Positions 22,515-32,503 of a stretch of DNA of 64,000 nt are shown here, piece after piece. How positions within the stretch are numbered: position 1 is the stretch's first letter; the number at the start of each line of letters is the position of its first letter. Under the pieces are notes generated by a model. That model searched no databases, was not told where the DNA came from, and worked only from the letters and a program-made list of their open reading frames with translations. The position numbers and the translations under genes are program-made. This DNA is from Chloranthus sessilifolius (lineage: Eukaryota; Streptophyta; Magnoliopsida; Chloranthales; Chloranthaceae), in assembly GCA_021018995.1 (NCBI GenBank), contig CM037587.1, forward strand, positions 68,653,604 to 68,717,603. The letters run 5' to 3'.

Positions 22515-24052
22515 TCAACGGCCCATCTCGCACTTCAAGGCACTAATCTTCGCACGAAAATCATCCTCCCGAACATTCCGCTTAGTCGGCCAATGGCCAT
22601 GGAGGCTCTTATACCTCTTCCAAGAAGCGTCGGTAGCTCCAAAAGCAACATTCAAGGATCCTTCAAGGCGAAGGACCTCGCTCTCAGCTGTGCTTGCTCT
22701 AGTCTCTGCTACCTCTGCTCTAACTTTCTCTTGTGCCAAAAGCACTTGCAGGACCCTCTTCTCATCGATCAGCATCTCAATGTGAGCTCGAAGCGCCGTC
22801 TCCATTGGTCAGGGGCCTCCCATATCAATACTCTCTACCTAATCCAAATGATCAGCAGCAGGCTGCTCTGCAGATAGACATGCCTTGTACTCTGGGGAAG
22901 ACTGAATTGAATCCCTTTGCTCCAAATCAAACATTAGCGTCAACTAATGCATCCCCTAAAGAGCAGCAATCCTATCCATGTCCCCAGAAGACTCCCTAGA
23001 AAAGACCAAATCACATAGAGGAGGTTTTGCCTCGCAAGGCACCTTCTGAGAGCAACCGAACTGACGCAGCACCCGGAATGGGAAGTAGAAGGTGCTGCCA
23101 GTGAATCCTAGGAGGGTGATGCCCTCATGGTCTTTGGAATGAACTACTAGGAAGGCTCGAGCCAACCAAGGAAGTATTCATATTAGCTCTGCATTGGTCA
23201 GCCAAAGCTTCAAAATTGACAAATCCCCTTGTGGAATCAAGTGACACCTGCCCAAAAAGCATCGAACCACCTCACCTCGAGCGATGTAAAAGTGAGGCAC
23301 GGGTTCCAAGATAGCGAGATGCTCACCCAACCAGACCTGGAGTAGCAAAGGATATCCCCTGAGGCTCTCCACTTTATCAAGAATGAATGCATCAAGACAT
23401 CGGTATAGTTCAACAATGACCAGGTGCATACTGATCGGCCATCTTCTAACTCGATCAAAACGTCATAGAGAACCAGAGAGAAGCTCTCTTCCCCAGTGAA
23501 GAAAAGGAATTCCGAGATGAGACTGAAAGCAAAGGCTTTCACATTGAAGATATTCCTAACTGGTAATTTTCGAAGACTTTCGTCACCGAAAAGTTCTTTG
23601 AGGAATTTGATCAAACACCTTGTGGGCCCCCCAATGAGACTTTTCTCACACTCGGATTTCTTCAAACCTAGGGTAAGGTGAACACCCTTAGCATAACCCA
23701 GCTTTGGCGTGACTCTTGCAAGGCCTTTGTGGAGTTTCAATCTAGACAAATTGGATAACTCTTCAAGAGTGGGAGTTAGCTCCCGCTTTCAAAAACGGAC
23801 CACATGGGTATTTGCATCCCAAAATGAGGTCGCCGCATGAAGTAGGTCCCACCGTAGAGGAACCTCAAGAAAGAAGGGAAGATGGGATAGTCCAAGCTGC
23901 TCTAGATCAATGAGCTCACTCTCATTCAAGCTCCCAAGCCAACTTTTTAGAAAATTGGGCCCCAAGCCCAAAGAAAGGAGTAAATTGGTTCCGGGTCCTC
24001 CATGTAAGGGAGGGTTGGAAAGCAGGTATATGAACGTACAAAGATCTTTCAA
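22515..24052 (-). pseudogene. Antisense gene AS2 in element D, DUF7745-like
   Basis: Read on the minus strand. After a weak N-terminus come LHAATSFWDANTHVVRF and RELTPTLEEL, matching the 'FWDPxxHxFRF ... ELCPTLEE' block of plant DUF7745-type retrotransposon proteins. SLRGYPLLLQVWLGEHL (about 23366-23316) and GSTFYFPFRVLRQFGCSQKVP (about 23103-23041) are further family blocks. The C-terminal part at 22805-22515 is a charged coiled coil (MLIDEKRVLQVLLAQEKVRA). Breaks: TGA after VVRF, a one-base shift near 23428, and stops at about 22957, 22948 and 22815. A hairpin and TATA-like box stand 110-170 bases upstream. The molecular function of the family is unknown; the family name is from memory of its motif pattern. 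Confidence 0.6.
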
Positions 24053-24161
24053 AAATATAAAATTTAATGTATGTCAATGGACCCACCATTTGGGAAAGGA
24101 AGGAGAAAAAAAATAGTAGAAAAGGCCAAGTCAAAGAGAAAAGAGAGAAAATGGCCTTTCT

Positions 24162-24176
24162 CGGGCATATAAAGGG
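24162..24176 (-). promoter_or_regulatory. TATA-like box upstream of AS2
   Basis: On the minus strand CCTTTATATGCCCG stands about 22 bases downstream of the hairpin at 24198-24221 and about 110 bases upstream of the AS2 frame. This repeats the hairpin-TATA order of the D LTR. Confidence 0.5.
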
Positions 24177-24197
24177 CCCACTGCCCCCAGGCTAAAC

Positions 24198-24221
24198 CTG
24201 GCGCATTAATACATGCGCCAG
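24198..24221. promoter_or_regulatory. TGGCGC-family hairpin upstream of AS2
   Basis: Perfect 9-bp arms CTGGCGCAT and the complement around a 6-base loop. Same family as the LTR hairpins. Confidence 0.8.
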
Positions 24222-24690
24222 ACCAATCTAGCCCCTTTTTCATGCAAAAATAAAGTTTTTAAGGGTGGGCATGGGTCTTTGCTGGGCCCCTTAGCCAGTT
24301 TGCCTGTTCACGTGTGTTCCATGCCTTGATGACATTCACAAAACATAAAATTCGATATTTACCTAACATTGAAATCATTTAATTTTTGTGCAGAAAGAAC
24401 CCACTCCAAGGCATACGACCTCAGGGGTCAGTATTACAAGCAATTGTCAAAACCATCCTGCAAACAATCAGATATAATGCAAGGGAAACATAGCATGAGA
24501 TCAAAGAAAGAGCATTAAACATTTCAAAGAAAAAGATCATCCAAAAAGTGCCACAATTATCCATCACAATTTGTTTAAATCCCAAATTATCATCTCAAAG
24601 TGTTTGAATGAAGAAACTAAGCCTAGTCCTTGCTAGAGCCCTTCGATTTCTTTTGCCGGCATGAGGAGCTTTGAAAGATCCACATATCTC

Positions 24691-27000
24691 CTACTCGGGA
24701 CCATGCTTGTGAAAGCCGGCTAAGTAAGGAATGTGACTCTTTGTCATAGCACGCTACAAGCCATAGCCAAGGTCACAAATAAGGATCAATGGAAAGACAA
24801 GGAGGTAAAGCAGTGAGGAAAACAGGTCAGCATAATACTCACCACCTCCACATCCCGGAGCTCCGCAATGTTACGATAGTACGCGACATGGTCCATGGCC
24901 GATTCAAAATTCTACATTCAGAGGGTGAAAGGTGTCAGTTATAGGGGTTATTAGCAAACACAGGCATTTATCAAAGGAACCAAAACAAAGGAATAATGAT
25001 CATGAAAAGTCTTACCCCAGGAACCACCTCAGGAGGAGGAACCCGAGCTATATCGGTTGAAAGGCGAGCCTGCCTATCTACATCGGTGTATAGATCTGAG
25101 AGAAAACCGTCGTCAAGGCACCTAAAGGTCCCATGAACCACATCAGGTGCACCACCCATGGCACCCATGCGATAAGAGCCTAAAGGATCGACATCTGAAG
25201 GACCAGGACCTGAGGAACTAGCACCTGAGGGACCTACACCGAAAGGACCAACATCTGAGGGACCTGCCCCTGAAGCATCAGCAGTACCCACCGCCGCTCC
25301 ACCTTCATCGCCTGAATCACCTCCTTGGACAAACTATGAAAAAAGATAGAGGTTCATTCAGTAGATACCAAAATTGAATTAAGGCCGAAGGGAGACCAAT
25401 CTAAAAGAGAAAAGAGAACTACCTGCGAGTGCGAGCCGTCGAAAGCCAAGAAATTTACTCCTGGGACAAAGCGCGGAAGAATAAATTGGTACGGCAAAGA
25501 TTTGTATCACAGCTGATAGTGTCCAGGCATAAGAAGGGCATTGACGGGGATCCCATTTTGAAGGAAGGCCGCAGAAAGCTCCCCGATACTACCTTCGGGA
25601 TCCATGACATCTGCGGGAGGATCCAAGGGTATGGCAGGATAGCCCTGGTACTGATGAACTACCCACTCCCCCAGGTAGTAGGCCCTGGCCCATGCCCCAT
25701 AGAAGAAGACGACGCGATAGTTGTTGAAGAGGCGAGATGGACCTACAACAGCCCGATCCCAAAAAAGGAGAGCAATTATATGCGTCATATATGATCTGCC
25801 CAAGTCAAGAGGTGGCCAATCAGTCAAGAATGCGGCATAATAACAAAGGAGAATTTCTGAACTGAAATAAACAGAGGGAAAAAAGCCTTACCTGCTTGGG
25901 GATCATTAGATCAAATTGAGACCTCAGGCCCATCTCTAGATGCTTCATGCCCACATCTTGGCGCCAATGTTTGTTCCAGTTGCTCAAAAGTTGATAGGTG
26001 TATATTTCCGAGTGAAGAAGCGGGCGTCCAAATTGAAAATGAAGATACCCCCATGCCTGAAGAGAGTAGTGCATAAAAGATAAGTCAGAAGTAGACAACG
26101 ACTATCCAAAGAGACTGATAAAAGCAAAAGAGTTTAGAGATTACCTCTAGAGCAGGCCAAAAGCTAATAATGGACTTCGCATTTCCCAAAGAGGCTCTGA
26201 CTAGGTTGGACATCAACATAGCATAACCAGCCCCACCCCAGTCGTATCTATGAATGTCGAGCCAATTGTCCATCAGGCTAAGCAGGACTAGGTTGACCCG
26301 TCTGCGACTAGCATTAGCGAAGAGGGTTTTGCCCAGCATTATGAGGAGCGTGATGCAGGCTAATATGATCGCACACTCAGGCTCAATATAAATTTGCACA
26401 TCTGGTTGCCCCAGATCTACTAACTCATGCATCCCAATAAGATCAGACAGCCAAGTCCTTTTGCCCACGACACCATGTCGATTGGAGGAGGGGGGATAAT
26501 CCCCTATCAATCTGATGATCTCATCTCTACTGGGCACTGCAAGGTTGGCTATGGGAATGGCCCCTACCCTGATGCCTGCAATCATAGCCCAATCCACGGG
26601 TGTCAGGGTCATCTCGGTGAAGGCCATGTGAAAAGACATGGTCTCTGGGCAAAATCTCTCTATCAGTGCTCTAAGGTATGTGGCATCCGTCCTCATGGCA
26701 GGGCATGACAAGAACTCTCTGAAGTCTGCCTGCTCGAGCAAGTACTTCACGACGGGTGGGATGTAGCGATAAAAGTCCTAAAAGTCTAGCCAGCCCCCTC
26801 GGAATACAATATGGGACAAGTCCTACATCAAAAGAGATAGATGCATCAAGTCGTGGAAATAGAGCAAAACCACACAGGGAAAAGAACTGAACTTATCCTT
26901 TACCTTGCCTGCAATATCGAAGTTGGAAATATGGATGTGTTGCTGGTAGAGAAGGCCGACTTGGGCGGCCTCACCCTACATTTCAAGCCATGGACCTGCC
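24691..27000 (-). pseudogene. Antisense gene AS1 in element D: multi-exon plant mobile domain (PMD) gene
   Basis: Minus-strand exons, with GT-AG introns that join in phase: exon 1 about 27000-26904; exon 2 26822-26145; exon 3 26056-25422; exon 4 25333-25016; exon 5 24911-24843; exon 6 24753-24691. Introns are 81, 88, 88, 104 and 89 nt. PMD blocks: FCPETMSFHMAFTEMTLTPV then DWAMIAGIRVG, WLDIHRYDWGGAGYAMLM, and LEAWGYLHFQFGRP read across an exon junction. Exon 3 continues with FLTDWPPLDLG and LPYQFILPRFVPGVNFLAFD. Exon 4 is Gly/Pro/Ser-rich; exons 5-6 form a short tail ending HKHGPE. Breaks: TAG in exon 1, TAG at 26780, a frame change near 25860, TGA near 25511. PMD proteins (MAIN/MAIL1 family) act in nuclear gene regulation and silencing in plants; this copy's role is unknown. 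Confidence 0.75.
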
Positions 27001-27800
27001 TCGCATTGCACTACAAAAAATTGTTCCCCCTGAGGACCATAAACCATGTCCAACCCCTCCTCATTCCTTCCTCCGGCAAATTAAAAACAAAAAAATCCTT
27101 TCTTTATGCTTCTATAATCGAAAAAAAAGAGAGAAATCCTTCCTTTATGTTTATAAAATCAAACAAAATCCCCAAGCAAAAAATCCCTTCTTTTATGTCC
27201 ATAAAATCAAAAAACCAAAAATAAAAATGCCTCAGTTAGTTTTCAAAAATAAAAACAAAAATTGAAAATAAAAATCCTTTTCCTTAATTATTAGAAATCA
27301 AAGATAAGATAAAATCCTTTCCCTTAGTTAGTTTTGAAAAAAAGAAAAAACAATCCTTTCTTTATGTTCAAAAATAAAAGCAAAAAAAAAACAAAAAATA
27401 AAGTCCTTTCTATGTGAACAAATAAAACAGCAAAAAAATATATAGATTATGTATTAATAAAACAAATTAAAACAACAAAATAGGCATCATTCATGAAATA
27501 TCATCAACTCATCATCAATAAGCATGCTTACAGTGAAAATAAATCATTTATCATTTGAAAATATAAGATCATGATCACATTTGTAAGAAAAATCAAATAA
27601 AATTGGTTTTAAATGGTTACCTTAGAAGAAAAATGGGGTCTTTGATCTAGCGTGGAGCGGGCGATCAATCGGCGCAAGGAAACGCCAGCAATAAAGCACA
27701 CTTAGAGGCAATGTAAAGGAATCCTAGGAGGAGATTTATTTTCGGTTTAGAGAGGGGGAAGAATTTTTTTTTGAAAACACACCCCTTTTGACCGAACTCA
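27001..27800. other. A-rich non-coding stretch upstream of AS1
   Basis: Long runs of AAAATAAAAA-type sequence with repeated 'ATCCTTTC(C/T)TTA' phrases (27096-27420). The plus-strand ORFs of Lys/Asn/Phe-rich peptide are composition artefacts. It would be the 5' untranslated region or a leader intron of AS1 if the promoter lies at 27803-27901. Confidence 0.5.
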
Positions 27801-27802
27801 GG

Positions 27803-27901
27803 CTCTTTAAAATTGATCCCCAGCCATGCTTGGCGCATGTATTACATTCTCCAGGAAATTTTGGGCCCCCAGTTGGCTTGGCACAACTAATAGTTGTGCC
27901 A
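27803..27901 (-). promoter_or_regulatory. Hairpin pair and TATA-like site upstream of AS1
   Basis: 27879-27901 is a perfect hairpin with arms TGGCACAACT around AAT. 27831-27853 is an imperfect one. On the minus strand they are followed, about 20 bases on, by the weak TATA-like ATTTTAAAGAGCC (27803-27813). This matches the order seen at AS2 and in the LTR. The distance to the first exon is about 800 bases, so a 5' leader is required. Confidence 0.55.
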
Positions 27902-28079
27902 GGTCACTTTTGGGCTGGGTTTTGACCTGGTATACTCACAACCCGGTACCCCTTCGCTTTGTTTTGTTATCCCCAGCAGGTGCACATGCTCCCACATGGT
28001 ATGTCGATCCTCATTCGGCTTGCTCGGGAAGCTATGCTAGAGTAAGTAGATCGAGATCGATGAGCATGCTCAAAGAATC

Positions 28080-28450
28080 CCGATCAGACACATAAAATGA
28101 TAGCCTTGAAAAACCAAAAAATCACATAACCTAATAGCTTTGTAAAACCTAAAAAAATCGCATAAAATGATAGCTTTGAAAACCAAAAAAATTGCAAAAA
28201 TTGATAGCTTTGTCAAACTGAAAAATCCACATAAAATGATAAAGAAAATCCCAAAAACAATTCACATAAAATAATAGAATAAAGTCACATAAAGTGAGAG
28301 AATAAAGTAGAATGAAGTAATAGAATAAAATCACATAAAATGATAACTTAAAAATCCAAAAAATCACCTAAAATGATAACTCAAAATCCAAAAAATCACA
28401 TAAAATGATAAACATAAAAAAGATAAAAATTTCCCACATAAAATAACAAA
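28080..28450. repeat. Degenerate ~35-bp tandem repeat 'CATAAAATGATAGCTTTG'
   Basis: Copies of (C/G)CATAAAATGATAGC(T)TTG with A-rich spacers occur near 28090, 28125, 28159, 28194 and 28228, then shorten to CACATAAAATGATA units to 28420. Minus-strand ORFs rich in Phe/Tyr are by-products. Confidence 0.6.
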
Positions 28451-29078
28451 AAATATGTGTTTTGAAAAGACAGCACATACTCCCAAAAAGCATTGCGACA
28501 TCAATTCGCTCCACTCGGGTAGTTGTGCTAAATAAACTTCGAGATCAATGGGTTCGCCCAAAGACCTCGAACTCTGCTTCATGTAGGGGCACCCGTGACT
28601 AGTCAGATAAGGCGGTCAATGCCTCATGATTGGACACAAATTGTGAAACCTTGCGTACTTGCTTTGTGCCTATCTTTGAATGTGAGTCGATTACCCCCCT
28701 TACTTACGAAGTTATTGAATTCAGAATAAATATTGAACATCAGACTCCTTCAAATCATCTCGAGAAGCGGACTTTTTTCTTACTAACGGGCTTTCGCAAC
28801 TTGAGAAGCAAACATTTATCCCCCAGCTATTGAGCTTTCGCAACTCATTCCACCTTGGTTATGCCCAGCAATGTCACTAAGTGCTTGGGGACCGATTACC
28901 TTGAGAAACAACCGTTTTTCCTGACATACAGGGCTTTCGTTCTCTCACCATGTTACCCATCTGATGTTTGAAGTTCATTCTGAATGCAGTGGACCCGTCA
29001 GTAACACCTTGGGCCTCTTCAGATGTCTTTTTTCTTTGACATTCAATCATCAGTGATCGGATACCACAGAGGGGCATC
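28451..29078 (+). other. Element D 3' untranslated region and polypurine tract
   Basis: Non-coding, with repeated CGCAACTTGAGAAGCAAAC / CTTTCGCAACT wording (28755-28850). It ends CACAGAGGGGCATC directly before the 3' LTR. That purine run (about 29066-29078) is the expected plus-strand primer for reverse transcription. Tat elements often have GGGGCATC at this point. Confidence 0.6.
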
Positions 29079-30678
29079 TGTAGATACTAAAATTTAGCCC
29101 AAGGCCCGATCGAGACACATTTCGAGAGAGGCGCACTTTCGAGCTTTTGATGGAATGTATGGAACTCTTAGGAGCCTTCCCAAAACCTTAGGATCCATCC
29201 TAAACCCTTAAGAATCACCTCAGATCCCTTAGAAACCTTCCCGAAACCTTAGAAACTCATCCCGACCCTTAGAAACCATTTCGAACCTAAACCTAGCTTT
29301 CCCGAGCTATAGATGAAGAGTGGTGTACCGGGACTAGCTGGGACCTTCTACTATAATCGAATCTTATGCCATTGAAAAGTAGAGGTCCTCAGCTTTCCAA
29401 CAGGCCAAGGATCACCCCAATTGGAGCTGTATATCAAAATTTACGACATTCCGAATTGTAGGGGCAAAATGGTAATTTAGTGGAGTTCCCCCTAGGGTTT
29501 TGGCGCAAGTGTTACTTGCACCAAACCATTTCTCCCTAGAAATGGCTTGGGGAAACTAATAGTTTTACCAGATTTAAGGTGGGCCCCACCTCTGGTAGCT
29601 AACTTCCAGCCGACTGTGGAACACTGTTTTACTGTACATATGCCGAACGCACCTATTAGTTGTGTCAGGCTTATGAACAGTAACCCTGCATTTTTGCCTT
29701 AAATTTTGAGATTTGGATTTGACTTGTTGACCATCTTGATCTTTGGGGTGTGTTTTGTTAGTTCTATTACACCCATTCACTACCTATTTGCAATCCCTTA
29801 AGTGATTTAAAGCCTCACCCTATCATCCACCGTTGGAGCTAACCTTCACACATTTCAAGACTCCAAAAACCATAGGAACCCTTAGATCGCTAGATTATCT
29901 AATTCCTAATCTAAGTTAGCCTCTAAACACCCTCCTAACCTCTCTTTTTCCTCTAAATAGAGAGGCACGCCTCCCTTTATAAAGGCTTGAAAAAATTCTC
30001 AAAATTAGAGATTAAGAAACCTTTCTCTCTCTCTCCTCTCGTTCACTTTCTCATACAAATTCCAGAAACTTCAAACCCTCTTTAGACCTTAGCTTTTCAT
30101 CTAAAAGCTTTAGTTTAGGTGTGCGCTATCCTTTAGACTTCTCTCTCTACCTCTTAGCCATCAAGCCCTAGGAGTTAGAACCCTAATTCTCACCATACAA
30201 GCCTTCAAAGATCACCGAAGCAAGCCTACGCATGGTTTCACAGTAGTACAATAAGGGCTTGAGAGCTCCAGCTCTCCCATCTATTCCTCTACCTTCTCGG
30301 TTCTCCCTCCATCCTCTCATTTGTGTCGTTATGCCACCGAATTTTTAGCAGGAACGGAGGGGCACAAATAGGATTTTAAGGCCCTTTGGGCAAGAGGAAG
30401 GCTTTTTTATTTCTTTTATATCATTTTTGTTTTGGCCATAAGTAGAGACCACATTAAGCAGGTTGATTGGGTGCCTAACACCTTTCCAATCGATAACTGA
30501 AGCCCTACCCAAGAGCCTTTGGCATAGTCTGGATTCAAAGTCAATTTTTGGCACTTCAGTGCTCTTTAAATTTGATTTGGGTTTCTTAAGACACCAAAAG
30601 CTTCGGGTGGCGACTCTAAAATTTTTCTTACGAGTGCGCGTCGTGCGGCAGGATCATCTCGATTCCCACGATCGCACA
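29079..30678 (+). mobile_element. Element D 3' LTR
   Basis: It starts TGTAGATACTAAAATTTAGC and ends GATCGCACA before the GTATC duplication. It is collinear with 7143-8702. Its three hairpins (29500-29524, 29548-29570, 29642-29670) have lost several paired bases compared with the 5' LTR, and both TATA boxes carry changes. The insertion is therefore not recent. Confidence 0.88.
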
Positions 30679-30683
30679 GTATC

Positions 30684-31870
30684 CCCATACACTCGGAATT
30701 GGTCCAGATTGGACTAGGGCTCTGACCCTCAAACCGCCCAAGGATCTGAATCCCGCGCATATGCCATGCTTAATTTAATCCCACGGGTCACTAGACATGT
30801 AGAATTGGTTCCCAATCCAACCCGACCTTTAATTCCCTAGACCGTCTGAACTCTCGATTCCACGCATACGCTACTGCGCGGAATTGGTTTCTCAGACATA
30901 CTAGAATAAGGAAGCCGATTCATATTGAATCAAGTGTAAACTCCACTACACGGAATTCAATTAAGCCAACCTCACTTGCGCGGAATTGGTTTCCTAAGCA
31001 CATTGGATCTAGGACTCCTGATTCACAGGCTGACTCGAAGTGAATCAAGCGCATACGCTTCTGAGCAGAATTCAATTAAGCACAACTTCACTTGCGCATA
31101 ATCGGCCAATTCCGTACATGCCCACATCCACGGAATTAGCCCGACAACTATAAAATGACCCCCTTACCTCCCCCCTAGCACACAAAATTGAATAGCAATC
31201 CTCTCTTTTTCGAGCTCAAGCCTTCCCTAAGCTCGTGTTTCTTCTCTCTGCGGTCCTAGAAGGAAGAAGAAGCACTTGATTTCACGTAATCTCTTTCTAA
31301 TTCTTAATTTTTATTCTTAGATCTTAATTCTTATTCCTTCTAAGTTTTAGATCTTAGTTCTTATTTTTAGGTTCTAGTTCTAGTTCCAAATATTCTAGTT
31401 CTAGTCCCAAATTTCTTACTTCTAGTTCATAGCCCTAAGTTCTAGTTTTTAATTCTTAACCTTTAAACTCATAATTTTGATCCTTAAAACCTCAATTTTT
31501 AAATTCAAATTCAATTTCTAATCCATAATATTTTTAAAGTAACCCTTAACAAACCAATTTGCCCAAGGGAGCATACGGAGGGTACCTGGAAACGGGACCG
31601 ATCCTCCTTAGCATAACGGGCCAGAACCCCTTCTTTTAATTAAAGTAGCATCAGGAAATTAAATTAATTAGAATTAAAGTAACCTCAAGAAACCAAATTA
31701 ATTAGAATTAGAGTAATACTAGGAGACAAAATTAATTAGAATTAGAGTAGCAGTAGGACACTTAGCCAATTAGAGTCAGAAAATTACTAGGAAACCCGTA
31801 ATCAGCCAAACCCAGAACATGATAAGGAAATAAAGCAAAATCAGAAAGTTAAGTAAGACAAACTAACAGC
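30684..31870 (+). repeat. LTR-like sequence E, right piece, with motif array and TATA box
   Basis: Repeats of CACTTGCGCGGAATTGGTTTC / CGGAATTCAATTAAGC fill 30684-31135. A TATA box CTATAAAATGACC follows at 31148-31156, then a CT-rich leader (31195-31260) and TTCTAGTTCTAG-type low complexity (31300-31500). From 31632 to 31790 there are about four ~40-bp tandem copies of AAATTAATTAGAATTAGAGT. The order array, TATA, leader is that of an LTR promoter. The element's internal part is not identified. Positions 31871-32240 hold nothing I recognise. Confidence 0.5.
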
Positions 31871-32244
31871 TGTTGGAGTCGGTCGTCCGACATTCAACAA
31901 AGGAGTTAACCCACACCCCGTAAAGTGTGATCAGTTACGTATTGCAGCGTCGATAAATATCTGCAACTGGCGATCGCATCAACTCAGGTACTCCTCTCTT
32001 AGAATTTGCCTCTTTATTTTCAACATTTTATATTTCGTAATTCATTACTCCATCGTCCCTACCTAGAGTCCACTCAGACCGAATTGGGCCACTTATTCTG
32101 GGGACCGAAAGGAACCCAGAAAAAGTGCATACCAATAAACCGGATATCAGGTTGTTTAGGATCTAATAATGGGTCAGAGGCTGGATTAGGGAGCTACAGG
32201 GGGTCTGAAATAAGAACCAACTAAAGCCCCAATCATGGGTCAAA

Positions 32245-32345
32245 ATATCGAAAAATCAATACATATCGTCCTGACCTCCAGGACGATACGTATCGGGTAT
32301 TGTCCGATACATTCAATGTATTGGCGATACATTGAATGTATCGGT
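32245..32345. repeat. Nested palindromes beside the hAT remnant
   Basis: TATCGTCCTG / CAGGACGATA are perfect 10-bp arms around ACCTC (about 32265-32289). Directly after, ATACATTCAATGTAT and its exact complement stand around TGGCG (about 32307-32341). CGATAC repeats several times. Such short repeats are usual in the subterminal regions of hAT transposons. I infer this is the 3' subterminal region of the transposon; its terminal inverted repeat was not located. Confidence 0.5.
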
Positions 32346-32503
32346 TAAATACATTGAAATTTGTTTTTCCAAAAAATCCCAAAAAATATTTAAAAAATCA
32401 AAAAAATTAAATTTAATGATTTTCTATTTATTTTAACATTTTTTAAATTTATTTTAGGCTTATTTGATGCATATTTCATAATTTTATCAAAGCAGAATCT
32501 AAA

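Larger units (their letters stand above)
7143..30678 (+). mobile_element. Element D: full-length Tat-lineage Ty3/gypsy retrotransposon with antisense genes
   Basis: This 23.5-kb element is bounded by two LTRs and a GTATC target duplication. Order on +: 5' LTR, leader, gag, protease with a G-patch, reverse transcriptase, RNase H, a second (archaeal-type) RNase H and integrase. RT before integrase marks Ty3/gypsy, and the second RNase H marks the Tat/Ogre lineage. Between integrase and the 3' LTR lie about 8 kb with two minus-strand pseudogenes (22515-24052 and 24691-27000). Every coding part is broken. A solo LTR of another family (9663-11954) sits in the leader. Extra ORFs in sense or antisense are known for plant Ty3/gypsy elements, especially Tat. 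Confidence 0.9.

Noticed and set aside
25429..25794. Plus-strand ORF of 121 residues
   Set aside because: It is opposite exon 3 of the antisense PMD gene, which explains the open frame.
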